A stretch of DNA of 64,000 bases. Source: JAOBAU01 sp034667465. GTDB lineage: Bacteria > Acidobacteriota > Thermoanaerobaculia > Gp7-AA8. Below, in pieces: positions 32,562 to 41,056 of the stretch. The position numbers and the translations under genes were made by a program. The notes under the pieces were generated by a model. The model searched no databases. It had not been told where the DNA came from and worked only from the letters and a program-made list of their open reading frames with translations. The stretch's first letter is position 1. Each line of letters begins with the position of its first letter. The stretch spans positions 62,001 to 126,000 of the forward strand of contig JAXDJV010000021.1 of the NCBI GenBank assembly GCA_034667465.1, read 5' to 3'.

Positions 32562-33721
32562 AACGGATCTCCATCCTCGGCAGCACCGGTTCGATCGGCC
32601 GCTCGACGCTCGATGTCGTCGACGCGTTCGGCGATGAGCTGTCCGTCGCCGGCCTCGCCGCCGGCGGCAATCTCGAGCTCCTCGCCGAACAGGTGCGCCG
32701 CTATCGTCCCGAGCTCGTCTCCGTGCGCAGCGAGCGCGACATCGAGCCGCTCCGTGCGCGCATCGGCAGCGGCATCGAGATCGCCCACGGCGCCGACGGC
32801 GCGTCGGCCGTCGCATCGCTCGATTCCGCCGACTGCGTCATCGCCGCGATCGTCGGCGCCGCCGGCATTCCGCCGGTTCACGCCGCGCTCATGCGCGGAA
32901 AACGGGTCGCCATCGCCAACAAAGAAGTGCTCGTCGCCGCCGGCGACGTCATGACGCGCGCCGCGCGCGAGCACGGCGGCGAGATCCTTCCCGTCGACTC
33001 CGAGCACAACGCCGTGCATCAGGCGCTGCGCTGCGGTACCGAGCGCGAAGTCGCGCGCATCATCCTCACCGCGTCAGGCGGCCCGTTCCTGCGCCGCGAG
33101 CTCTCGACGTTCGGCGACGTCAGCATCGACGCCGCACTCGCCCATCCGACATGGAAGATGGGGAACAAGATCTCGATCGATTCGGCGACCATGATGAACA
33201 AAGGGCTTGAGGTGATCGAAGCACATCACCTCTTCGCCACGCACGTCGATCGGATCGACATCCTCATTCACCCGCAATCGATCGTCCATTCGATGGTCGA
33301 GTACATCGACGGCTCGATCATCGCGCAGCTGTCGGCGACCGACATGAAGTTCCCGATCCAGTACGCGCTTTTCTATCCCGACCGGCGCGAATCATCGTTC
33401 GCGCGGCTCGATCTCGCGAAGATCCGCTCGCTCGAATTTCTGCCGGTCGATCCGCAGCGTTTTCCTGCCGTCGCTCTCGCGTACGCGGCGTCGCGCGAAG
33501 GCGGCTCGATGCCGGCCGTGCTCAATGCGGCCAACGAGATTGCGGTGGAACGTTTCCTCGCGGGAGAACTTCCCTTCACCGGAATCGTAGAACTGGTGAG
33601 CCGCGTGCTCGACCGCCATTCCGGAAACGTCGCGCCGATCGATTCGGTCGGCGACGCGCTGGCGTGGGACGGCTGGGCGCGCAATGAGGCTCGCGGAATC
33701 GATGTTGCAGTTGCGCGATAA
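32558..33721 (+). CDS. dxr: 1-deoxy-D-xylulose 5-phosphate reductoisomerase
   Basis: First committed step of the MEP isoprenoid pathway, converting DXP to MEP with NADPH and a divalent metal. The NADPH loop is GSTGSIG (residues 7-13). Metal and substrate segments are PVDSEHNAVHQAL, TASGGPF and MNKGLEVIEAHHLF. The GTG at 32558 overlaps the cdsA stop and begins the typical RISILGSTGSIG start. The length is 387 aa. Isoprenoid precursor from this pathway feeds the UppS product made by the neighbouring gene. Confidence 0.95.
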   Translation: MKRISILGSTGSIGRSTLDVVDAFGDELSVAGLAAGGNLELLAEQVRRYRPELVSVRSERDIEPLRARIGSGIEIAHGADGASAVASLDSADCVIAAIVGAAGIPPVHAALMRGKRVAIANKEVLVAAGDVMTRAAREHGGEILPVDSEHNAVHQALRCGTEREVARIILTASGGPFLRRELSTFGDVSIDAALAHPTWKMGNKISIDSATMMNKGLEVIEAHHLFATHVDRIDILIHPQSIVHSMVEYIDGSIIAQLSATDMKFPIQYALFYPDRRESSFARLDLAKIRSLEFLPVDPQRFPAVALAYAASREGGSMPAVLNAANEIAVERFLAGELPFTGIVELVSRVLDRHSGNVAPIDSVGDALAWDGWARNEARGIDVAVAR

Positions 33722-33728
33722 CTGACCA

Positions 33729-35084
33729 ATGCACACTTTCCTCACGAACTTCGCCGGCTTCGTTCTCGTGCTCGGCTTTTTGATCTTCGCTCACGAGTCG
33801 GGACACTTCTTTGCCGCGAAGTTTTTCGGCGTTCGCGTCCTCGTCTACTCGTTCGGGTTCGGCAAACGGATCGCCGGCTTTCGCCGCGGCGACACCGACT
33901 ACCGGCTTTCGCTGATTCCGCTCGGCGGCTACGTCCGGATGGCGGGCGACATGCCGGAAGATCAGGCAACGCTCACCTCTCCCGCCGACGGCGTCGATGC
34001 TGCGCCGACCGGTGCTCCCGACGAGTTCCTTTCGAAGCCGAAGTGGCAGCGCTTCATCATTCTCTTCGCCGGTCCGTTCATGAATCTCGTGATCGCGGTG
34101 GCGTTCCTCGCCGGCATTTCGATGTACGGCACGCAGACGCCGATCATCGGACCGGTCATCGGCACCGTCAGTCCGAACAAACCGGCCGCGCGCGCGGGAC
34201 TGTTGCCTGGCGATCGCATCGTTCGCATCAACGGCGAGGCGATCAACGAGTTCGACGATCTCCGCCTCGTCATCAGCATGCACGGCGGCTCGCTGCTGCA
34301 CATCGACTACGTTCGCAACGGCGTCGTTCGCACCACGACGCTGACGCCGGAGAAAGAAGAGAGCGACTACGGTCCGGTCGGCCGCGCCGGCGTTCGTCCG
34401 TTCGTGCCGGTGCTCGTCGGCGAAGTGCGTCCCGCGACGCCCGCGGCCGCGGCGGGACTGCGCACCGGCGATCTGATCGTCGGCATGAACGGCAAGCCGA
34501 TCAGCCAGCTCGATGACCTCGTTCCCATTCTTCAGAACGCGAAAGGCGCTCCGCTCGCGCTCGACGTGAAGCGCGGTGAGACCCGCTTCCGGACGACGCT
34601 CGGCGCCGTGAAAGGGCTCGATCCGAACGACGCCTTCCGCGGCTTCGATCTTCCGATGAAGAAGACGAAGCTCTCGCTTTTCCCCGCCATCAAAGACAGC
34701 GTCGAACAGAACGTGAAGATGCTGAAGTACACGTTCATCACCATCGGCCGGCTCTTCCGCGCCGAGGGGAGCGTGAAGGAGCTGAGCGGCCCGCTGTCGA
34801 TCGCGCGTATTTCCGGCGAGATGCTCCGCCGCGGCGCGATGGAAACGATCGCGCTGATGGCGATGATCTCGCTGCAGCTCGGCTTCATGAACCTGCTGCC
34901 GATTCCGGTGCTCGACGGCGGCCACATCATGGTGCTGCTCGTCGAAGGGATCGCGCGCCGCGATCTCTCGCTGCGCGTGAAGGAGCGGATTCAGCAGGTC
35001 GGCTTCGCCGCGCTCGCCGCACTGATGATCGTCGTGATGTACAACGACGTCATTCAGAACGTGCTGCGATTCCGAAAAGGCTAG
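33729..35084 (+). CDS. rseP: Intramembrane zinc metalloprotease RseP (site-2 protease)
   Basis: Membrane protease that cleaves anti-sigma factors or signal-peptide remnants within the bilayer. The zinc-binding HESGH is at residues 22-26 in the first helix. Two PDZ domains follow (around residues 140-210 and 220-300), and the third metal ligand is in PIPVLDGGHIM near residue 390. The length is 451 aa. The stop codon shares a CTAG palindrome with the convergent cinA stop. bamA, which often follows rseP, is not here. Confidence 0.93.
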   Translation: MHTFLTNFAGFVLVLGFLIFAHESGHFFAAKFFGVRVLVYSFGFGKRIAGFRRGDTDYRLSLIPLGGYVRMAGDMPEDQATLTSPADGVDAAPTGAPDEFLSKPKWQRFIILFAGPFMNLVIAVAFLAGISMYGTQTPIIGPVIGTVSPNKPAARAGLLPGDRIVRINGEAINEFDDLRLVISMHGGSLLHIDYVRNGVVRTTTLTPEKEESDYGPVGRAGVRPFVPVLVGEVRPATPAAAAGLRTGDLIVGMNGKPISQLDDLVPILQNAKGAPLALDVKRGETRFRTTLGAVKGLDPNDAFRGFDLPMKKTKLSLFPAIKDSVEQNVKMLKYTFITIGRLFRAEGSVKELSGPLSIARISGEMLRRGAMETIALMAMISLQLGFMNLLPIPVLDGGHIMVLLVEGIARRDLSLRVKERIQQVGFAALAALMIVVMYNDVIQNVLRFRKG

Positions 35085-36319
35085 CCGCGCACCATCAGCA
35101 GCCGCAGCACATCGAGCGCGCTCTGCGTCGAGAACCACTTCACGATCGTGCGCGGTCCCTGCCAGAGGAACTTGCGATGCTTCGTCGCCGACGGACCGGC
35201 GACCGCGATGTGCACGGTGCCGACCGGCTTCTCCGCGCTGCCGCCGCCGGGACCGGCGATGCCGGTGACCGCGACTCCATAAGTCGTCCCGAAGCGCGCG
35301 CGGATTCCTTCCGCCATCGCCCGCGCCACCTCTTCCGACACTTCGCCGTGCGCGCGAATCAGTTCACGATCGACACCGGCCAGCGCGACCTTCGCGTCCG
35401 CCGTGTAGCAGACCGCGCCGCCCATGAAGTACACCGAGCTGCCGGCGATGTCGGTGATGCGGGATGAGAGCAATCCGCCGGTGCACGACTCCGCGGTCGA
35501 CAGTGTTTCGCCGCGCGCGGTGAGCAGCGCGCCGATCACCGATTCGAGTGAATCGTCGTCGCTGCCGAAGATCCGATCGCCGAAGAGCGCGCGCACTTCC
35601 GCTTCGCGCGCGGCGATCAGCGCTCGCGCTTCTTCCTCTTCGCCGTCAGCGAAAAGATGCAGCTCGATCTGACCGCCGGTGGCGAGGATCGTCAGCGGCT
35701 CGTCGCGATGCGCTTCGTAAAAGGGCGCGAGCTTTTCCTCGACGCCCGACTCCGTCATCCCGGAGATTTTCAGCACGCGTTTGTGCCGCGCACGTCCGCC
35801 GCTGCGCGCTTCGAGCCACGGCACGAGATACGTCGCCACCATCCACTCCAGCTCGTGCGGCACGCCGGGAAAAACCCAGACATCTTTTCCACCGACGCTG
35901 AGATGAAATCCCGGCGCCGTGCCGCGCTCGTTGGTAAGCGTCGTCTGTCCGACGAAGACATTCGCCTGACGCTTGTTCACCTCCGGCATCGTCCAGCCGC
36001 GCGCACGGAAACGCTCTTCGATGCGCGCAATGATCGACGCGTCGACCTCCATCGTCAGTCCGAGCGCGTCGGCGAGCGCTTCGCGCGTCAGGTCGTCGGC
36101 GGTCGGCCCGAGGCCGCCGGAGGTGATGAGAAAGTCGCTGTGCGCGAACGCGAAGCGAATCTCTTCGGCGAGCTCGCCGCGATCGTCGCGGATGACGCTC
36201 TTTCGCGCCAGCGAAACACCGAAACGCTCCAGCGCCGCGGCGATCTTCAGCGAGTTCGTGTCGACGCGCGTCGGGCCGAGCATCTCGGAGCCGACGGCGA
36301 TGATTGCGGCGGTGGTCAT
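35081..36319 (-). CDS. cinA: CinA-family protein (competence/damage-inducible; NMN deamidase domain)
   Basis: The N-terminal MoaB/MogA-like domain has ITSGGLGPTADDLTREALA and FPGVPHELEWM. The C-terminal CinA domain has STAESCTGGLLSSRITDIAGSS split around residue 270 and VTGIAGPGGG. Such proteins recycle pyridine nucleotides by deamidating NMN and/or hydrolysing ADP-ribose. The length (412 aa) is typical of the fused form. ATG 36319 has TATCTT 8 nt upstream without a Shine-Dalgarno, so the transcript is probably leaderless. It diverges from mtnB. Confidence 0.93.
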   Translation of the reverse strand: MTTAAIIAVGSEMLGPTRVDTNSLKIAAALERFGVSLARKSVIRDDRGELAEEIRFAFAHSDFLITSGGLGPTADDLTREALADALGLTMEVDASIIARIEERFRARGWTMPEVNKRQANVFVGQTTLTNERGTAPGFHLSVGGKDVWVFPGVPHELEWMVATYLVPWLEARSGGRARHKRVLKISGMTESGVEEKLAPFYEAHRDEPLTILATGGQIELHLFADGEEEEARALIAAREAEVRALFGDRIFGSDDDSLESVIGALLTARGETLSTAESCTGGLLSSRITDIAGSSVYFMGGAVCYTADAKVALAGVDRELIRAHGEVSEEVARAMAEGIRARFGTTYGVAVTGIAGPGGGSAEKPVGTVHIAVAGPSATKHRKFLWQGPRTIVKWFSTQSALDVLRLLMVRG

Positions 36320-36327
36320 GGGGAGAG

Positions 36328-36333
36328 AAGATA
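36328..36333 (-). promoter_or_regulatory. Putative -10 for leaderless cinA
   Basis: TATCTT on the minus strand lies 8 nt before the cinA ATG, in the 18-bp gap to mtnB. Confidence 0.45.
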
Positions 36334-36337
36334 GCGC

Positions 36338-37084
36338 ATGCCACATCACACCGAAATTGGTGGTAGGAGTTTCGATCGCGATGGCCACTCCATGACAGGG
36401 ATGCCGCAGGAAGATCCGGCCGCATTGATTTGCGAGCTCGCGCGTTCGTTCTACGCGCTCGGCTGGGCCACCGGCACCGGCGGCGGGATCTGCATTCGCG
36501 ATGGCGAGCGCGTGCTCGTCGCGCCGAGCGGCGTGCAGAAGGAACGGCTCGAATCATCGCAAATGTTTGCGCTGGCGCTCGACGGCACAGTCGTCGCGCG
36601 TCCCGACGATCCGTCGCTGCGGCCATCCGAATGCAGCTCGCTCTTTTTGAAAGCGATCAATCTGCGCGGCGCCGGCGCTGTCATCCACAGTCACTCGCTG
36701 AACGCCGTCATGGCGACGCTGTTGTACGAGACCGAGTTCTCGATCTCGCACATCGAGATGATCAAAGGGATCACCGGCCGGTCGTACAACGATCGGCTCG
36801 TCGTGCCGATCATCGACAACACCGCGCACGAATGCGATCTCGCCGGCGCGCTCGAAGAAGCGATCCTCGCCTATCCGGACACGTTCGCCGTACTCGTGCG
36901 GCGTCACGGCGTTTACGTCTGGGGCGCGGACTGGAAGCGCGCCAAGACGCACGCTGAGTGCTACGACTATCTCTTCCGCGCCGCCGTCGAAATGAGGCGG
37001 CTCGGCATCCCGACCACCCTCGAAGGAGACCACAACGATGCAAGCCTATCGGCTCGACGAACCGGAGCACTCGATCTCGCCTGA
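36338..37084 (+). CDS. mtnB: Methylthioribulose-1-phosphate dehydratase
   Basis: Class II aldolase-fold zinc enzyme of the methionine salvage pathway. The zinc histidines are in VIHSHSLNA (H117, H119) and VRRHGVYVWG (H190). ATGTGGGICI and KTHAECYDYLFRAAVEM are typical of MtnB rather than of sugar aldolases. The start is uncertain: ATG 36338 gives 248 aa, while internal ATGs at 36392 and 36401 also precede the conserved domain. Its 3' end overlaps mtnD by 47 bp, an unusually long overlap, and carries the mtnD ribosome-binding site. Confidence 0.85.
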   Translation: MPHHTEIGGRSFDRDGHSMTGMPQEDPAALICELARSFYALGWATGTGGGICIRDGERVLVAPSGVQKERLESSQMFALALDGTVVARPDDPSLRPSECSSLFLKAINLRGAGAVIHSHSLNAVMATLLYETEFSISHIEMIKGITGRSYNDRLVVPIIDNTAHECDLAGALEEAILAYPDTFAVLVRRHGVYVWGADWKRAKTHAECYDYLFRAAVEMRRLGIPTTLEGDHNDASLSARRTGALDLA

Positions 37085-37481
37085 CACGCTCGCCGCGACC
37101 GGCATTCTGTCGTGGAGCGTGCCGGCCGATGACGCATTACGCGCGGCGATGATCGAATCGATCAAGCGCGAGCGCGGCTACGTCGATGAGGATTTCGTCG
37201 CGCTGAACCGCGACACGCCGAACCTCGAGGCGATCTGCGCGAAGTTCGATGCCGAGCATTACCACACCGAGGATGAGGTGCGGTTCGTCGTGGAAGGAGA
37301 TGGGATTTTCGATGTGCGCGACGACGCCGATCGCTGGATCCGAATCGAAGTCGCGGAGGGCGACATCATCGTCATTCCGGCGCGGACGCATCACCGCTTC
37401 TACCTGACGAAACGGAAGAACATCCGCTGTATGCGGCTGTTCGTGAATCACGACGGCTGGGCGCCGCTGTATCGCGCGTGA
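37038..37481 (+). CDS. mtnD: Acireductone dioxygenase
   Basis: Cupin metalloenzyme that oxidises acireductone to the 2-keto acid precursor of methionine (iron form) or off-pathway products (nickel form). The metal ligands are H74, H76 and E80 in HYHTEDE and a histidine in ARTHHRF (H118/H119). The length (147 aa) is slightly short of the usual 175-180. AAGGAGA ends 8 nt before the ATG, one of the clearest Shine-Dalgarnos in the window, and it lies inside mtnB. The enolase-phosphatase that should act between MtnB and MtnD (mtnC) is not adjacent. Confidence 0.9.
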   Translation: MQAYRLDEPEHSISPDTLAATGILSWSVPADDALRAAMIESIKRERGYVDEDFVALNRDTPNLEAICAKFDAEHYHTEDEVRFVVEGDGIFDVRDDADRWIRIEVAEGDIIVIPARTHHRFYLTKRKNIRCMRLFVNHDGWAPLYRA

Positions 37482-37484
37482 ACC

Positions 37485-37513
37485 AGGAACGCGGGCGTCC
37501 CGCCCGCGTTCCT
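37485..37513. terminator. Strong bidirectional hairpin after mtnD
   Basis: AGGAACGCGGGC and GCCCGCGTTCCT form a perfect 12-bp stem with a 5-nt loop, between the convergent mtnD and the next minus-strand gene. No T tract is present. Confidence 0.65.
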
Positions 37514-37521
37514 GCAGCGCG

Positions 37522-38058
37522 TTAGTGACGACCGTGTCCGCCGCCACCGCTGTGGCCGTGTCCGCCGCCGCCGTAGTAGTGGCCGCGTGAACCGCCCCAG
37601 CGGCCGAAGCCGACGTTCACCGAAAAGCGCGGCGCGTACCAGAACGGATCGTACGCGTAGTACGGGTAGTAATACGGGCTGTAGAAGCCGGCGTACGGGC
37701 GAACGTAGACGTTCGTCGCAGCCGGACGATCGTCGTCACGCTTGTCGCCGCGATCGTCGTCGCGCATCGAAGCGGAGTCCATCACCGCGTCGAGCACCGC
37801 CTTCGATACTTTCGCGTTCGTCAGCTCGATGATCACGTCGGCGTTGACGACGTAACTGTCGCGCGACGCGCGCACAAACTTGATGATGGCGTCGTCGCTG
37901 ACGCCCGCCTGCGACATGCGGATGACGTCATCGATGACGGTCGTCCGATCGCGGGTCACGGCGCGCCCATCGTTGTCGGGCGTGTCGTCGATTGCGAATG
38001 CCGGAACTGCAGCGGAGAGAAACAGCAGAACCGAAAGTGCAGGAAAAAAGCGTTTCAT
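37522..38058 (-). CDS. Secreted protein with aromatic and Gly/His-rich tail, 178 aa
   Basis: A signal peptide (FFPALSVLLFLSAAVPAFA) leads into a domain with VIRMSQAGVSDDAIIKFV and NADVIIELTNAKVSKAVLDAVM. These resemble the helical repeats seen in some secreted proteins of the form G-V-S-D-x-x-I. Then follow an acidic stretch (DDDRGDKRDDDRP), a tyrosine-rich segment (YSPYYYPYYAYDPFWY) and a C-terminal GGGGHGHSGGGGHGRH tail that could bind metal. ATG 38058 has AAGGAG ahead. The function is unknown. Confidence 0.7.
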   Translation of the reverse strand: MKRFFPALSVLLFLSAAVPAFAIDDTPDNDGRAVTRDRTTVIDDVIRMSQAGVSDDAIIKFVRASRDSYVVNADVIIELTNAKVSKAVLDAVMDSASMRDDDRGDKRDDDRPAATNVYVRPYAGFYSPYYYPYYAYDPFWYAPRFSVNVGFGRWGGSRGHYYGGGGHGHSGGGGHGRH

Positions 38059-38185
38059 CGCGAGGATTCTCCTTTGGCTGACCCTGCGTATATGCGGCCC
38101 GTTTGCCAGGCCCATCCTCTCGCGGACACGCTCCGGGCCGGGCCGCCACACTCCACTTTCAAGGACAGGGCGTCCTGGAAAATGG

Positions 38186-40165
38186 TCACTGCACCTTCAC
38201 GGCGCCGTTTGCGACCTCTTCCTTCTCTTTCGACAGCGCTTCCCACTTGCCGTACAGCAACTCGATCATCGATTTGAGCTCGGCGTTCTGCGTCTGGATC
38301 TTCCGCGTGCGGTCGCCGTCGCGATACACCTCTTCGCTGCAGAGCAGCAGGTCGTTGCGCTCGCGCTCCGATTCCGCCGTGGCGATGCGCGCTTCGAGCT
38401 GGGCAAGCTCCTCGTCGATCTTCTTCACGCGTTTCTCGCGTTTGCGCTGTTCGTTGCGCGCATCGGGTGAAAGTTTCACCGGCTCGGACGCGGCCGGCTT
38501 CAGCTCGGTGAGTCGCGGCCGGCTGTCTTCGACGACCGCTTTCGTGGTGATCGGCGCCGCGCTCCCTTCCTTCATCCGCGCCGCGAGCTCGCTGTAGTTG
38601 CCGTGATAAACCTCGGCGGCACCATCCTCGACAAGGATGATGTGCTCGGCGACGCGATCGATGAAGTAACGATCGTGCGAAACGACGATCAGCGCGCCGG
38701 TGAATCGCTCCAGCGCCTCTTCGAGCGCTTCGCGCGTGTAGACGTCGAGGTGATTCGTCGGCTCGTCGAGCAGCATCACGTTGCCGCCGACGTACATGAT
38801 CTTCGCGAGCGCGAGCCGTCCCTTTTCGCCGCCGGAAAGATCGCGCGTCTTCTTGAAGACGTCATCGTCGAAAAACGAAAACTGCGCGAGATAGCTGCGC
38901 ACCTGTTCTTCGGTCTGCGCGTGATCGAGGTTCCAGACCTCGTCGATCACTTTCCCTTTCGGATCGAGATCGCCGAGGGTCTGATCGTAGTAACCGACCT
39001 GAACGTTGTGGCCGTAGATCACCGTTCCACCCAGCGGCTGCAATCGTCCGGCGAACGTCTTCAGCAGCGTCGATTTGCCGGAACCGTTCGGCCCCATGAT
39101 CGCGTAACGTTCGCCGCGACGAATCGTCATCGTCAACTCGTTGACGACTTTCTTTTCATCGTAGCCGGCGGAGAGATGATCGGCCGTCATCGCGATCGCG
39201 CCGGAGCGCGGACCGGCATCGAGTCGGAAGTTCGCGAACGTCTCATCGGTCGCCGGCCGCTCCAGCTCATCAATCTTCTCGAGCGCTTTGCGGCGCGACT
39301 TCGCCTGCTTCGTTTTCTGGCCGGCGAGATTGCGGCGGATGAAGTCCTGCGTCTTCTCGATGTACTCCTGCTGCCGCTCGTAATCGACGGCCATCTTCTC
39401 CATCCGCTCTTCGCGCAGCTGGAGGAAGCGCTCGTAGTTGCCGTTGTACTCGACCAGCTTTCCGTGCGAGAGCTCGATGATCTTGCCGATGGCGCGATTG
39501 AGAAACGTCCGGTCATGCGAGATGAGGAGATAGCTGCCGTTGAAGGACTGCAGGAACTCTTCGAGAAATTCGATGCCGTTGAGATCGAGATGGTTGGTCG
39601 GCTCGTCGAGCAGCAGCAGATCGACTTTCGTCAGCAGGACGCGCGCGAGCATGGCGCGGTTCTGCTGTCCGCCGCTGAACTCCGCGATCGGCCGCTGCCA
39701 GTCGTGCTCATAGCTGAATCCGACACCGCCAAGCACGCGCTCTACCTCGGAATGCAGCGTGTAGCCGTCCGCGAGCTCGTACTGATGCTGGAGATCCGCG
39801 TATTTTTCGAGCAGCCGATCGTGATCGGGACGCGAGACGTCCGCGAGATCGTGCTCGATCGCGCGCATCTTCCGTTCGATGTCGAGCACGTTCGCGAACG
39901 CTGTCTCGACGTAATCGAAGAGCGACATTCCCGGCTCCGCGTCGAGGTGCTGTCCGACGTGACCGATCGTCAGTCCGGAGGCGCGAATGATCTGCCCGCG
40001 ATCCGGCTCTTCCTGCTTCAGAAGAAGTTTGAAAAGGGTCGTCTTTCCGGCGCCGTTGCGGCCGACAAGGCCGACTTTTTCGCCAGGATTGTGCTGCCAC
40101 GTCGTCCCTTTCAGGATGTCGTGCGGCCCGTAGGCTTTCTCAATGTTTTCGAAACGGTAGAGCAT
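38186..40165 (-). CDS. ABC-F family ATPase (ribosome-associated type)
   Basis: Two ABC cassettes without membrane segments: Walker A GRNGAGKTT, signature FSGGQQNRAMLAR and Walker B LLLLDEPTNHLD in the first; GPNGSGKST, LSGGEKGRLALAK and MLLDEPTNHLD in the second. Between them lies the charged linker (YIEKTQDFIRRNLAGQKTKQAKSRR) that reaches the ribosome in ABC-F proteins. A C-terminal coiled coil (residues 560-640) is rich in Lys and Glu. The 659-aa length fits the Uup/EttA-like group. Translation-factor or resistance roles cannot be separated by sequence alone. Confidence 0.92.
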   Translation of the reverse strand: MLYRFENIEKAYGPHDILKGTTWQHNPGEKVGLVGRNGAGKTTLFKLLLKQEEPDRGQIIRASGLTIGHVGQHLDAEPGMSLFDYVETAFANVLDIERKMRAIEHDLADVSRPDHDRLLEKYADLQHQYELADGYTLHSEVERVLGGVGFSYEHDWQRPIAEFSGGQQNRAMLARVLLTKVDLLLLDEPTNHLDLNGIEFLEEFLQSFNGSYLLISHDRTFLNRAIGKIIELSHGKLVEYNGNYERFLQLREERMEKMAVDYERQQEYIEKTQDFIRRNLAGQKTKQAKSRRKALEKIDELERPATDETFANFRLDAGPRSGAIAMTADHLSAGYDEKKVVNELTMTIRRGERYAIMGPNGSGKSTLLKTFAGRLQPLGGTVIYGHNVQVGYYDQTLGDLDPKGKVIDEVWNLDHAQTEEQVRSYLAQFSFFDDDVFKKTRDLSGGEKGRLALAKIMYVGGNVMLLDEPTNHLDVYTREALEEALERFTGALIVVSHDRYFIDRVAEHIILVEDGAAEVYHGNYSELAARMKEGSAAPITTKAVVEDSRPRLTELKPAASEPVKLSPDARNEQRKREKRVKKIDEELAQLEARIATAESERERNDLLLCSEEVYRDGDRTRKIQTQNAELKSMIELLYGKWEALSKEKEEVANGAVKVQ

Positions 40166-40177
40166 GCGGCTACGAGC

Positions 40178-40232
40178 CGCTGCGTGTTCCGGCAAGCCTC
40201 GGCTGACGGCTTCGCGGCAGATCATTCGCAAC
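40178..40232. repeat. Dispersed repeat family A, copy 3 (degenerate)
   Basis: TGCGTGTTCCGGCAAGCCTC, then GGCTGACGGCTTCGCGGCAG, then ATCATT keep the order of words seen in the other copies, with several changes. It lies between the ABC-F start and the L,D-transpeptidase stop. Confidence 0.5.
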
Positions 40233-40266
40233 GGACTCGGTGGATTCTCCTTTGTAAGGTTGCTTC

Positions 40267-41037
40267 TCAGCGGATCGGTAACACCTTCGCGTCCTTCCGC
40301 ATGCCACGCACGTCGAATGCGCGATTCGACTCGAGCTCGATCGGAAACTCGCGCAGCGCGGCGGCGACCGATTGCCAGAGCTGGACGATCCAGAGCGGCG
40401 TCGATTGCGCGACCGGCGCGGACGAGATTCGCAGATCGAGCGGTGCGATGATCACGCGCGTTCGCGCGATGCCGGTTTCGGCAACGAGCGTGAACAACTC
40501 TTCGATGGCGGGATCGCCGATCGCGACGCAGCCGATCGAGACGTTCTTTCCGTGAATGAAGATGTCGCCGCCGAGGCGCGTGCGGTGCTCGCGCGCGGCA
40601 TTGAGGCGATCGAACGCGTTCGGATAACCAACTTTCATCGACAGGTGATAGCTGCTGGCCGGATTGAGATGCTCGATCGCGTAGAGCCCTTCCGGCACCT
40701 GATAGTCGCCTTCGCGCAGTTTCGGACCGACGCCGCCGCTCGCCGCGAGAATCGGATAGTCGCGCAGATAGCGCCACGATCCTTTCGCGTCGGCAACCCA
40801 GACGGCCAGTCGTCGTTCCTGTTTGAAGACGAGCAGCGCGACGCGATGCGGCGGCCACGAAACGCCGGCGCGCTTGAAATACGGCGCGAGCCGGCCGCGC
40901 GATGCGGTGCCGTATTTCGCGAGGACGTCGGCGACCGTCGTCGGCCGCGCGGCGAAGCGCATGTAGAGCGCGTATGAAGCGGCGCCCGCGATGACGATGG
41001 CGAGCAGTGCGGCGATGATGATTCGGCGGCGTGGCAT
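40267..41037 (-). CDS. L,D-transpeptidase (YkuD domain)
   Basis: Periplasmic enzyme that forms 3-3 peptidoglycan cross-links or attaches proteins to the wall. An N-terminal anchor (IIIAALLAIVIAGAASYALY) is followed by a roughly 80-residue spacer and the YkuD domain, with the catalytic signature IHGKNVSIGC (H162, C170). The length is 256 aa. ATG 41037 diverges from pdxJ across 19 bp, where a single TAAAGTA block can act as -10 for both genes. Substrate use needs the tetrapeptide precursors that depend on DapF. Confidence 0.88.
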   Translation of the reverse strand: MPRRRIIIAALLAIVIAGAASYALYMRFAARPTTVADVLAKYGTASRGRLAPYFKRAGVSWPPHRVALLVFKQERRLAVWVADAKGSWRYLRDYPILAASGGVGPKLREGDYQVPEGLYAIEHLNPASSYHLSMKVGYPNAFDRLNAAREHRTRLGGDIFIHGKNVSIGCVAIGDPAIEELFTLVAETGIARTRVIIAPLDLRISSAPVAQSTPLWIVQLWQSVAAALREFPIELESNRAFDVRGMRKDAKVLPIR

Positions 41038-41043
41038 CGCCTG

Positions 41044-41051
41044 CTAAAGTA
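41044..41051. promoter_or_regulatory. Bidirectional -10 for pdxJ and the L,D-transpeptidase
   Basis: TAAAGT (41045-41050) lies 6 nt before the pdxJ ATG. On the other strand TACTTT (41046-41051) lies 8 nt before the transpeptidase ATG. The two hexamers overlap by five bases. Confidence 0.5.
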
Positions 41052-41056
41052 CTCGG

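Noticed and set aside
38603..40555. Plus-strand 650-residue open frame antisense to the ABC-F gene
   Set aside because: It is the shadow of the ABC-F coding sequence, with no domain and biased Arg/Asp/Glu composition. The ABC-F motifs on the other strand are complete.
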